A stretch of DNA of 64,000 nucleotides from Branchinecta lynchi (Eukaryota; Arthropoda; Branchiopoda; Anostraca; Branchinectidae): positions 1,836,561-1,900,560 of the forward strand of contig JAKZAP010000003.1 in assembly GCA_023053575.1 (NCBI GenBank), written 5' to 3'. Both the position numbers and the translations under genes were made by a program. The first letter of the stretch is position 1. The number at the start of each line of letters is the position of its first letter. This document shows, in pieces, positions 53,956 through 64,000 of the stretch. The notes under the pieces are model-generated. The model saw only the letters and a list, made by a program, of their open reading frames with translations. It was not told the DNA's origin and did not search any database.

Positions 53956-54258
53956 TTTTCAGTACTGCAATATTTCTTCATTACTTTCCTGATTCTCCTA
54001 AGTATCACAACAGAAGAAATAAAACATTAAAAAATCAATAAGTATGACAACAGAAGAAATAAAACATAAAAAAAACAATAGCAGATGAAATTAGATGAAT
54101 CTGATCTGTTTATTTCAGAAGCTGAATCACTTGGCTCTTAGTAACAGATAACAGGCCATTTGTGGCCTGAGTTTTGGCTAGATTGTCTGGCCTACCCCAC
54201 AGAATAAATAAATAAAAAATAGGTAGTCCTTCAGCCCAAGTTGACTGTGAATCATATC

Positions 54259-54545
54259 TGACGGTGCAAAATGGATAGGTCAGCTACATTTTGTTAGAGC
54301 TATATTTCGGCCATTCTTGGCAAGGGTCCTCTTCAGGCTCAAGCCGCTCAAGCTGGAAAATGAATTTGTTTAAAAACAATTAAAGATTCTTCCTTAAATA
54401 TCTGATTTTATGAACTTCATAAAATCAGGTATTTATGAAAGAGTCTTTAGTTGTTTTTCCATAAGTTCATGTTGCAGCTTGAGCCTGAAGAGGAGCCTGG
54501 CCAAGAAGTGCCGAAATATGCTCTATTAAAATGTACCTGACTTAA
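54259..54545. mobile_element. Foldback element, long arms
   Basis: Left arm from TGACGGTGCAAAATGG to CTCAAGCTGGAAAA, mirrored by the right arm ending in TATTAAAATGTACCTGACTT. An inner palindrome of TTTATGAACTTCATAAA lies at the centre. Confidence 0.8.
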
Positions 54546-54559
54546 ATATTCCTTGACCG

Positions 54560-54760
54560 ACTTTGAAACATATATTCATGTAATCAATTATTAAAGGTTT
54601 GCTTCCTTCCCCGAAGTTGGCCTTGAAGATTGACAGCCTGACAAGGACCCTTGCCAAGAAGGGCCGAAATATCGCTGATGAAGAATCGTAGCTGAAGTAT
54701 CTGTTGTAAATATTATTTGAATATATGAAGCTGACTTATCCGTTTCGCACCGTCAAATAT
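54560..54760. repeat. Foldback-family half units
   Basis: GACAAGGACCCTTGCCAAG and GGGCCGAAATATCGCTGATG continue the family, ending CTTATCCGTTTCGCACCGTC. Confidence 0.65.
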
Positions 54761-54769
54761 AATACAAAA

Positions 54770-55510
54770 TAGATACCAAGTTCTTAATCTCTCATTCCGA
54801 TTTGAAAGCCCTTTGATTATTGTACACAAGCCGCTCTTTATTTATTTATATTCTTCAGTTTACTACGTCCATTATTTTAGATAATAACACCAAGATAGTC
54901 CAAATTTAGAGTAGCCTACTGCAGTACTGTTTCAGGATTCTTTTGACCAAAAAACAACAACTGAAATAAGTTTAATTTCATCAGCTGTTTATTCTGTTTC
55001 TTCTTTTGGGATATTTGGGACAATTAGGAAAGTAAACTGAGCAAATATAAGCAAGAGTAAGAACATAAGCTAGGGTACAATCGCCAGTAACCACAGATGA
55101 TGAAAAAAACATCCACAATATTTCCATAGACTTTAAGACTTACAATATTCCCAGTGCTCCTGGTTGGAAAGTTCATCTGCATCTTCAAGGAGGCCAGTTT
55201 TTTTGGTCTTCATAAATCAAGCTGATTTTTCGTGAAAAATCATACATGGGAACAGTATGACAGAAATCTTTATGTTCGTCACAATCAGCATTTAAAAATG
55301 ATCCTGCATGTGAAAAATTCATGGCAATTGGATAACTTTTCATTGACCTATCGACTGTAGATTCAGAGTAAGTCTCAAGGGCCGTTTACTGGTCACTGTA
55401 CCCTAGACCTAGCCTAGCTAGAGTGTGTGACTGTTTATCTACTTTTTTTTTCAATAAAAACCATTGTTCATGCTCATGTCTGTCCGTTGCTGCAGTACAG
55501 TTGAATTACA
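54770..55510. other. Intergenic, no gene recognised
   Basis: AT-rich, no convincing ORF or repeat. Confidence 0.4.
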
Positions 55511-55516
55511 CAGTTA

Positions 55517-56099
55517 TAGTAGAGGTATGCTTATTTGAATGGTTGAACAGTTACTTAAAGCATAACTCATACTAGAAATGATCTTTTCACTATGAAATAG
55601 ACCAGAAAAAAAATTCTTGAAAATACCATTACTTTCCTTCTGAATTTAGCAATTTTCTTGTTAGCCCTTGATGACTCTCCACAGCCTTCCTGCTCTCCGA
55701 CGCTGAGGCTGTGCGCAAAACATCTGAGAACCGAATACCCAGTCAATAAAAGTACGAAAACTAAGCAATAATTTCTGTCAAAAATGAGGATTCTCATATC
55801 CTTGTGTGTGAAGAGTTGTCAGCGGACATTGAAGATTCTGGCAATCTTTACCTTGTGTCACGAGCAAAACTCAGCACAGCCAAGAAGGCACTAGAAATTT
55901 GTAGGCACAAAATGAAACAATGGAGAAAGATGTGGGTTTCAAAAGCCTATAATTCCATAAGGGAGGTAGGTACAATATAATTCAGAGGCACTTAAGTACC
56001 TACTTTGGATAACTGTTAGTTAACTTTATTCAAAGCAAATGGATGAAGATGGTGAAAAGTTCAAAGTCAACAAACATTCAAATAAGCACGCCACTACTT
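55517..56099. mobile_element. Pogo/Tigger-type MITE, 583 bp
   Basis: Ends TAGTAGAGGTATGCTTATTT and, inverted, AAGTAGTGGCGTGCTTATTT, TA on both sides. The middle (55780-55975) matches the reverse strand of 27040-27250. Confidence 0.7.
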
Positions 56100-56399
56100 T
56101 ATATCATATTCTTTGGTGCCATTCAAAGTCAGACATTTTTCAAAAGCACATCTCTACTGTGTCTGTCCTATGTAACCATCTGTAACAAATGTAACAATGA
56201 TGTAGCAGTGTTTGTATTTTGTTAAACAGACTGAATGTTTCCAAAAACAAATCACGTCCACGCTAGTATAGGCCTATACAAAGGGTCATCAATCAATCAG
56301 AAAAAACAGAAAACTGGGCCAAAACATGCACGAAGCTTTAAAACGAAATGTACCTACTTGATAAAGCACAAGATTCCGATTATTTAAAATTTCTGCCCC

Positions 56400-56760
56400 T
56401 TTTTCTTCTTTTCGTGCCTGGGCAACGTCGAGGTCCGCTGTGTCTGATCACCAAAATCCATCCTCAGTATAACTGATACGCGGATCTTACTGTCAGATTT
56501 GGAGGGGAATCGATTTTTGCTGGTGTTGGTGCAATGTAAAATTAATTACAATCAATCGGAATGAACAAAACCAAAAATAAAGTGGATCCACCAATTTCGT
56601 CAGTTGCATATTTGTTTTTTGAACAAAATCCATTTTGCAAGCATTCCCTCTGTTCTAGCTATTTCTGTACTCGGAGTCCGCAAGGATTGACCAGGAGGAC
56701 ACAGAGACAAAAAAGGGAGACGTCAACCCCCGTGGGGGTGATCCTTTTCGAGCCCCCGTT
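56400..56760 (-). mobile_element. Reverse partial copy of the 31505-31917 family
   Basis: CGATTTTTGCTGGTGTTGG and AATTTCGTCAGTTGCATA match the reverse of 100-250. Confidence 0.65.
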
Positions 56761-56789
56761 CCCAATTGAAAAGGGTAGTCTATCGCGGA

Positions 56790-56885
56790 AAATCGCCAGA
56801 ACCCAATTGCAATTGGGTGGTCTTCTGAGGAAATCCGCAAGAATCCAATTGCAATTGGGTGGTCTATGTCGGAAAATCCATTTTT
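56790..56885. repeat. Two tandem CCAATTGCAATTGG palindromes
   Basis: Two units of about 43-60 bp, each with CCAATTGCAATTGGGTGGTC and CGGAAAATC or GGAAATCCG. Confidence 0.75.
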
Positions 56886-57189
56886 TTCTCCAAAAAGGAC
56901 CCAAAAAGGTGTATTTTCACTGAAAAATCCCAAATTATTCATAATTTTTTTTTTAATGGCCCAGAAAAGCCGAAAAAGGAGCTAAAGCATGAACTAACAG
57001 CCAAGTTTTTCCGGTGAGTGGAGCATGACACTGGCAACGAAGAAATTGTATATACACAGAATCATATCGCTTTCGCCGGAGGGCCAAGACAGCACTGGCT
57101 GTCGCTGATATGGTTGCGATTTGGATATCAATAGGTCCAATAGAGCAGATAATGACCTCAAGTGTGTGAATTGACCGACCGCTTTAGAT

Positions 57190-57856
57190 CTCTTGTGAAA
57201 ACCGTTTCCTTGCCGGACAAGTGGTTCGTCCGGAATCCGGCAAAAACCGGAAAGTTGGTTAAAAGTAGAAGTTTTATTTGAAGTTTATTACATTTTTGAT
57301 TTAGGGGAAGAAGACAAGCTGAACACGATGATGAAAAGCATTTTCTACCCAGACAAATAGTTTGCCCGGAATCTGGAAAATTCGTTAAAAGCAGAAGTTT
57401 TATTTGAAGTTGATTAGATGAGAGATTTAGTGCTAAGGAGACGCTGTGTCTGTATGTGACAATCATTTTTCACCCGGACATATAATTCGTCCGGAATCCA
57501 GTTGAAACCAGAAATTTGTTTGTAAGTTAAAGTCTTATTAGAAGTTGATTAGATGTCCTTTATAGGGATAAAGAGATTCGCTGAATTCTTTTCTGAGCTT
57601 TCTTTTTTTGCTGGACAAGTAGTTCGCTTGGAAGTCGGCCGAAACCGGAAACTCGGCAGAAGTAAAGCAGGAAGTTTCGGTCAGTACCCTCAAAAGAGAT
57701 ATGACTGATAGAGGTGTATCTGAACTTGGTTTTCTCAGATGATTAGCCTGGCGAATACTGGATCTGGCGAAGATTGGATCTGGCGAAGACAAGACCCAGT
57801 TGTCTGGATCAAATACTAGATTTTTGGTATCCCATCGAAACCTTAGGTCTTGTTCT
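57190..57856 (+). mobile_element. 135-bp-unit element, 5'-truncated
   Basis: Units with TTCGTCCGGAATCCGGC and AAGTTGATTAGATG; right end CGAAACCTTAGGTCTTGTTC. Confidence 0.75.
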
Positions 57857-57859
57857 GAA

Positions 57860-58370
57860 GGGCAGAAAGGTCTGCAACATTGATTTATGCAAGCCAAAGC
57901 TCGAACAAAAGTTTGCACAGAACCAGTGGAAAAGAAATAGCCAAGCTGAGTAGTGCCGAATGTTCAAAGAGAACCAGCGGAACACAAACAGCTGAGCTAC
58001 AACAGCAATGGAAAATGGCTAATATCAGCAAAGTGAAGAACAACTGGAATCAAAAACTGTGCCATGCACTATAGGTGCTAAGATGTAGGTTCTCCCAACT
58101 CCCAAGGATACTATAAGTTCTTGGTAGTATCAATCGAGTTCAACAGGAGTATAATCAAGGTTTGAGAGATTTCCGAATTCAGAACAAATCACGAAATCAG
58201 ACCTGTACTTTGGACTGAACAGTCAACAAACAACAGGCTATCAACAACCAGGTTACTGTAATGCAGCCTCAATGAAAGGAAATATAGTGGTCAGAACTCA
58301 GAATCATAAGGTAGAAACATAAAGTACCTGACCATTAGGTCTTTGATAATTCGCAACGCCGACGCCAACT
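57860..58370. other. Intergenic, no gene recognised
   Basis: No supported coding region or repeat. Confidence 0.4.
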
Positions 58371-58375
58371 TTTAA

Positions 58376-58662
58376 GAGCGTGTTCCATCCTCCTCACCGT
58401 AGTTACTACGCATGACGTCACGAATTCTGGCTTTTTGCCATCAAGCCTGGAACGATTTTTCTATTTCCCAGCACAACATCATGCCACGGGCGAATCCGAC
58501 CAATCACGTTGCAGAGTTCCGTAGTTACTACGCTACCGAACGTGGTAAGCAAATAGTTACTATTTCAAGAAGGTTGGAACGGTCAGCGTAGTAACTTTTG
58601 GTGCGGTTAGAACGGAAATTATAACTAATAGTTACTATTTGTTGAAGGGCGGAAGACGCTCT
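58376..58662 (-). mobile_element. GAGCGTGTTCC-family MITE, copy 4 (reverse)
   Basis: Begins GAGCGTGTTCCATCC; the right end reads CGCTC. TAA flanks both sides. TGACGTCA at 58413-58420. Confidence 0.8.
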
Positions 58663-58724
58663 AAATTTCTTGCCACGCAGCGTTGCCATAACTGATGGAA
58701 ATAAAAATTCACAAGAGAAATAAA

Positions 58725-59030
58725 GAGCGTGTTCCACCCTTCTACAAATATTAACTAACAGTTACTATTTCCGTCCCAACTTCACCAAAAGTTACTACGC
58801 TGACCGTTCCAACCTTCTCGAAATAGTAACTAATAGTAACTGTTTGCTTACCACGCTCGGGAGCGTAGTAAGTGTAGTAACTACGGATCTCTGTAACCTG
58901 ATTGGTCGGATTCGCCCGTGTCGTGATATACTGCTGGAAAATAGAAAAATCGTTCCAGCCTTGACGGCAAAAAGGCCGGAATTCGTGACATCATGCGTAG
59001 TAACTACGGTAGGTAGGATGGAACACGTTC
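58725..59030 (+). mobile_element. GAGCGTGTTCC-family MITE, copy 5
   Basis: Begins GAGCGTGTTCCACCCTTCT; ends GGATGGAACACGTTC. The CRE is mutated to TGACATCA (58986-58993). Flanks AAA and ATA. Confidence 0.8.
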
Positions 59031-59164
59031 ATACAGGCGAAAGAGAACAAATGTTTTTGCAGAAAAATTAATTACTTCGACCTTTGCCCAGTTTTGGCAG
59101 AATTAACTTTGAAACTTACGAAAAAAAACCCAGCAAAAGCTGAAATATAGGAGAATATAGGGTT

Positions 59165-60445
59165 TTTGACTCAATAGCGGGGGGTGCAGCACCCCCCCAC
59201 CTTTTTGAGATTCGGTAAAATTTTGGGCCGGAGTTGTTACTAAAATTGTTCGGTATTTTTTCGATAGCAGAACTGTTCGATTTATTTACTGGGATTCGGT
59301 AGTTATCACGAATTTGGTGAGAGAACTTACTGAAATCATTTGGCAACTTTTCGATGCCGGAACTATTCGGTATATTTATGGAGATTCCGTAGTTACACAG
59401 AAACCCGAATAAGCTATTGGTTCGAAATTATTCGGTATCATGATTAGGATTCGGTATTTTATTCAGTATACTTTCCAGGATTAGCAAGTTAACCACGATT
59501 TGTTCCAGTTTCGACGAAAGTATACCGAATATGAATATTGTTCGGTAGTCTTTCGATACCAAAACAATTCGGTATAATAACCGGGATACGCTAGTTATAC
59601 AGAATCCCGAACAGGCTATCGGCCTAAACTTATTCGGTATAATAAGTGGAATTCGGTAATTTATTCGTTATAATTGCCAGGATTCGGAAGTTACCACGAA
59701 CCTCGAAACTCAGAAGACGTCGAGTGAAGCACTGGTCGCAGACAAAAGGGATGATCTATGATATCATCGATATAGTCCTTACTTTTATTTTAGATTCAAA
59801 AAAGAAAATCTTCATAAATATTTCGAAAATCCGCCAGCAGCACTTTTCGTAATATTCTCTATTTTGTGTACCGTCGCGTCATTTGACGGGGGTTTCAAGC
59901 CAGTTTTAGGATTGAAACTTAGAAACATTAAAAGCTAGAATTTGGGTGGAAATTAAGATTAAAAGCAAAAGCAAAAAAAATTTCGCCTGCGGCGCTCACT
60001 TAATGTGATTATGGGTAGTATATTGACTAGACTACAGTTACTGCTGCTGCCGGAACGTCGCTCCATTCGGTTTCTGGAACTTCTTGGAGTCTCGGTGTTT
60101 AATCAACGGTAAATGATAGAATTTGAAAGAGAAGTAGTTAGTTTTAGCCTACAGCAAAAAAATTGATTTCGAAAATTTTGGCCTGCGGCGCTCGATTTAA
60201 TTTTCTATTGGCCATAAGAGGTAGAAGCTGTTACTGCAGTCACGAACGGCAGTATATTCTCCACGTGGCCTTCGCCAGAACGCTGCCTAATAGTTGGCTT
60301 ATCGTCTTTCATGCTGCCCTTTATTGTTACTCTTCCTACGTAATCGTCTCTGTTCCATAATTTAAAGCTCAAATTCTTAGTTCTAGGATTCGGTAAAATT
60401 TTTGCTCTGCACCCCCCCACAGAAAATGCACTTGCGACGCCCCTG
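59165..60445. mobile_element. hAT-derived remnant with ATTCGGTA repeats
   Basis: It contains the hairpin GGGGGGTGCAGCACCCCCC near 59180, a degenerate ATTCGGTATAATAA array at 59205-59700, CGCCTGCGGCGCTC blocks shared with 34512-36511, and a right end GCGACGCCCCTG at 60434-60445. No matching left end found. Confidence 0.5.
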
Positions 60446-60454
60446 GGTGGGAGT

Positions 60455-60806
60455 TCTTCAAATAAAACTTTTACTTTTAACCAACTTTCCGGTTTTTGCC
60501 GGATTCCGGGCGAACTACTTGTCGGACGAGAAAATGTTTTGCATATTCGTGTTCAGCATGTCTTCTTACCCCATAATCGACTATCACATTAGATGTTAAC
60601 AAATATTTTGTTTCTCCCTTAGTTTGAACCCCCTCCCCCACCCCTAAATGTAGGGCTACAGAGCCCACCTACGAACTTGACCCAAAGAATCTTCACACCA
60701 AGTTTCATCAAAATATATCATTCCCGACGAGAGTTATCGTGCTGACAGACGGACCACTTTTGTGATGTCATAGGTATCCCTCCACTTACGATTTGGGATC
60801 CCAAAA
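60455..60806 (-). mobile_element. 135-bp-unit element, reverse partial copy
   Basis: CCGGTTTTTGCCGGATTCCGG, then TATCGTGCTGACAGACGGAC and ACGATTTGGGATCCCAAAA. It abuts the truncated LINE start at 60808. Confidence 0.75.
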
Positions 60807-60807
60807 A

Positions 60808-62345
60808 CAGAATTAGGAAAATAACTCGTAAGGCGGCGTCGCAGTATTATGATAATCAGGTTAGTCAACTTTTTCAGACGAAGCCTAGCAAGTGGTATGT
60901 AACTATTAAACGTATGATCGGTAAGTCCCAGAGCGTCGTTGATTTCAGGTTGGATGAAAAAGAAACAAAGACAGCAAATAAACTAAATTCTCATCTTGCC
61001 GACATCGTCCAATCCCTACCTCGTCTTCCCGAGGAAGAAATTCCAAGTCCAGCTCCTGATTTCACGGAATTCCCCGAGATTTCAGAATCGGACACAGTGA
61101 AAAAATTAAAGAAACTAAAGCGAACTAGTGTTACTCCTATTGATATACCGGTGGATCTTATAAAAGCTTTCCCAGACTCATTATGTGCCCCTTTGATTTT
61201 TAATATTATAACAAAAACTGGGAAATATCCGTCTGGATGGAAACACGTTTTGTTACCCCTATCCCCCAATGATTTTTCAGGTGTGCGACCAATAACGATG
61301 CCGCCTATTTTCAGCAAGGTTTATGAAAGTTTTGTAGCTACTTGGTACTGGAGCTGATTGACCCTAAACAATTTGGGAACATGCCGAGGACGTCAACCAC
61401 ACATTACCTGGTCAGTTTACTTGACACTATGCTCAAGCATCTGGATGACCCTGAACGTTGGCTCAACTTGATTACGATTGACCTGAAGAAAGCATTTGAC
61501 CTTGTCTGCCATAGTGTACTTTTAAAGAAGTTAGTTTTAGATTCTAATGTTCACCCTTTCCTTGTGAAAATAATTGCGAATTTTCTGTCGCATAGAACCC
61601 AACGGACAAAATATAAATCAACGTTTTCTGACTCCCTCCCAGTTTTTTGCGATGTGCCTCAGGGTACTATTTTAGGTCAATTGTTGTTTCTTGTTATGGT
61701 CAACGAGCTGGTCCGAGGTTCAGCAGACCGGCTGAAATACGGACTTGTCTGTTCTGGAAAAGTGCTATAAAATATCCAAAGCAGCTCTGCAACCACAATG
61801 AAAGCTGTCTGCGAGGAAGCAGAGTCTGACAAAATGGTCGTTAATATGAACAAGTCTGTGATTCTAACAGTTTCTTTCCTTCAAGGTAACCTATCGTTCA
61901 ACCCACCACTCCCAGATGCGTGTCAGGTTAACGAACTGAAACTGCTGGGAGTATACATAATCTCGGATCTGAGGTGGCAAAGACAGGTTGAGAGTATGCT
62001 TAAAAAAAGCTAACGCGGCTATAAGCTACCTTAAACTTTTGTCCCGTCTTGAGAGGATACAGTATAGAGCGTTGCTCGTTACATCTAAAGCTCCGAAAGT
62101 CCCATACATTCACCTTCTAAAGCAATTTAAATTAGATACCCTTTCATGCCGCCGACTTCAACTTTGTGTGAAGTTCGGTACATCTATAGTCCAAAAACCA
62201 TTTCACTGTGATATACTCCCCCCCCGAATTCGTCTTCCTCGTCAAGCTGCCGACCCTGTGCCTCGTTTATAGCCGGTGGTAGCTTCGCCAACAAGGTATG
62301 CTCAGAGTTTTGTCCCTCGTTTGTTCGTTTATATAACTCGGAGCG
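60808..62345 (+). mobile_element. CR1/L2-like LINE ORF2, decayed
   Basis: A linker domain (YDNQVSQLFQTKPSKWYVTI) leads to KLKKLKRTSVTPIDIPVDLI, the LDTMLKHLD segment, motif A (LITIDLKKAFDLV, catalytic Asp kept), motif B (VPQGTILGQLLFLVMVNEL) and then a frameshift that destroys motif C (YxDD) near 61740. The thumb (ELKLLGVYIISDLRWQRQVE) follows, then a deletion of about 40 codons before LERIQYRALL and the tail RYAQSFVPR. Same family as 42940-44030. Confidence 0.85.
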
Positions 62346-62539
62346 CTTTTGAACGTTAATTTTTATGTTATTTGTATTTTATTAATCGTAGTCTAGCATG
62401 TTATTGACCATATTTATCATAAGACGTCTGTGTAAATGTCGCAAAATTGTATGTGGGCCTACTTGTTGATTGTTCTGTGATGACCTTATGTTTTGACGTA
62501 AAAGCAACCCATCGACTTGTCCGTTATCTGTTTTTTAGA

Positions 62540-62800
62540 TAATATTGAATTGAAATATCAAGTTTCGTCAAGATCCGATCACCCGTTCGCAAGTTAAAAA
62601 TACCTAAATTTTCCGGCTTCCCCCTTCTTCCACCACCACCACCCCAGATGGTCGGATCGGGGAAGTGACTATTTCCTATTAAATCTAGTCCTGTTCCTGA
62701 TATGCCTACCAAGTTTCATCGTCCTAGCTATGTGGAAGTGCCCAAACTAGCAAAACTGGGACCGACAGACCGACTGACGGACAGAAATTCCGAAATTCGG
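62540..62800. repeat. Dispersed repeat shared with 330-620
   Basis: CCTGATATGCCTACCAAG, then TTTCATCGTCC and GGGACCGACAGACCGAC, as in the first copy. Confidence 0.55.
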
Positions 62801-62809
62801 GCCCATAAG

Positions 62810-63435
62810 GTAATACGTAACTTTCATTTTCTACTACTGAGACATATGCACACTTACTCGGTACCTGGAAATCAGATTGAAGATTTTCTACTCATCAACC
62901 AGTGGATCTATTTTACAATGTCTGTGACAAGTGGTGATGGTGAGGCATGGGGGGATTAACAGAAACTAGTCCACTTGGAAGCGTTGAACTTAAATATGGC
63001 GAATTTTAATCTTATGTTAAAACTAGGTTTACTACAGCCTATTTTACAGTTTTATGAGAGTCAGATATCCTCCACTGCATATGTAACGAATGACATACAA
63101 ATTTCTTATTAAAAAAAAACATCCACAAATAGAAAAGAACTCTCCGTGAGATCATAACTGAGACTAAAGGTTTCATAAAAGACTAGAATAAGGATGACCA
63201 ACTAAACTCGCAACGTAGAGCTTTCCAGTTAGAAAGTGTTCTGAAATTTCATATCTTCATTCGGGTCTTCAGGTGCCAACGGATTGCCAGACTTGAGGGT
63301 CTTGATGAGGCTGTAAGAAGACATGGATTAACAGTTCAGTATAACTTGAAAACTTGCGACGACTGAAGAAGCTGAAGAACTTGCCTGTCCTTATAGAAAC
63401 AGCTAAGATCTTCTTGTAGAAGTATCTTATATCGT
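62810..63435. other. Intergenic, no gene recognised
   Basis: AT-rich, no supported coding region. Confidence 0.4.
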
Positions 63436-63441
63436 CATCTT

Positions 63442-63719
63442 GAGCGTGTTCCACCCTTTTAACAATAGCAACTATTAGTTACTATTTCCGTTACTACGCT
63501 GACCGTTCCAACCTTCTCGAAATAGTAACTAACAGTAACTATTTGTTTACCATGCTCGGGAGCGCAGTAAGCGTGGTAACTACGAATCTCTGTAACGTGA
63601 TTGGTCGGATTCACCCGTGGCATGATATTCTGCTGGAAAATAGATGAATCGTTCCAGCCTTGACGGCAAAAAGCCAGAACTCGTGAAGTCATGCGTATAA
63701 GTAAGGTGGAACACGCTCC
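63442..63719 (+). mobile_element. GAGCGTGTTCC-family MITE, copy 6
   Basis: Ends GAGCGTGTTCCACCCTTTT and, inverted, GAGCGTGTTCCACCTTACT; CTT on both sides. The CRE is mutated to TGAAGTCA (63684-63691). Confidence 0.85.
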
Positions 63720-63844
63720 TTATCATGGCTCAAAGAGAACTGGGTAGCACGACCCTGTCAACCTGTTTTTCTTAAAGGACCTGACTTACCTACATCACTG
63801 ATCGCTCAATCCATTGTAGTTTCCAAGATTTCGAATTTCCCATG

Positions 63845-63945
63845 TCAGTTTTTGCAGTTACTGTGGTATCTGATACCAAGGTCAAAAGGAGTTTTGCAGT
63901 TACCGTGGTATCTTTCCAGGTATCGCGGTAACTGATCATGGTATC
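63845..63945. repeat. GGTATC palindrome cluster, second site
   Basis: GTGGTATCTGATACCAAGG and TTTTGCAGTTACCGTGGTAT mirror the units at 44731-45120. Confidence 0.75.
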
Positions 63946-64000
63946 TGAAAACTGATCTCCCTTTCATCATCACTAACACACGATTCGAATGTTTTGTCAA

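Overview
The window looks like nuclear DNA of an invertebrate animal. It has GT-AG introns of several kilobases, a secreted low-complexity protein, a conserved animal coiled-coil gene (CCDC85 family), and a very heavy load of DNA transposons, MITEs and decayed LINEs. I see no bacterial operons, Shine-Dalgarno sites, CRISPR arrays or phage genes. A short CCTAA run and the Thr-rich secreted protein would fit an arthropod, but nothing here proves the phylum. One 100-N assembly gap lies at 3698-3797.

Layout. 1-6070 is a patchwork of repeats: a foldback element, LINE 3' ends on the minus strand and a small TAA-flanked MITE. 6278-9206 (+) is a two-exon gene: exon 1 encodes a signal peptide and exon 2 a Thr/Lys/Glu repeat protein with a basic tail. 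9370-13400 is repeat DNA, including an RTE-like LINE end broken by another LINE end. 13968-18238 is a structurally complete hAT transposon with an intact 762-residue transposase, matching terminal inverted repeats and an exact 8-bp target duplication. 18240-24470 is repeat DNA with MITEs, a 105-bp tandem repeat and a duplicated hAT fragment. 24475-47542 (-) is a six-exon CCDC85-family gene whose introns are packed with transposons; two insertions lie within about 20 bp of splice acceptors. 47600-64000 is again repeat DNA: a tRNA-Thr-like gene at 51253-51324, a LINE RNase H remnant at 51670-52560, a large decayed LINE at 60808-62345 and many MITEs.

How it works together. Only the CCDC85-type gene and the Thr-rich secreted protein look like host genes. 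Most other recognisable sequence is mobile. The best candidates for something undescribed are the non-autonomous families that recur in the window: a GAGCGTGTTCC-ended MITE with 3-bp target duplications that carries CRE and CCAAT motifs (6 copies); two TTAA-flanked families; a 2.0-kb hAT derivative built of iterated hairpins; and an element made of about 135-bp internal units. Family names are inferred from termini and target-site lengths read by eye, without database searches.
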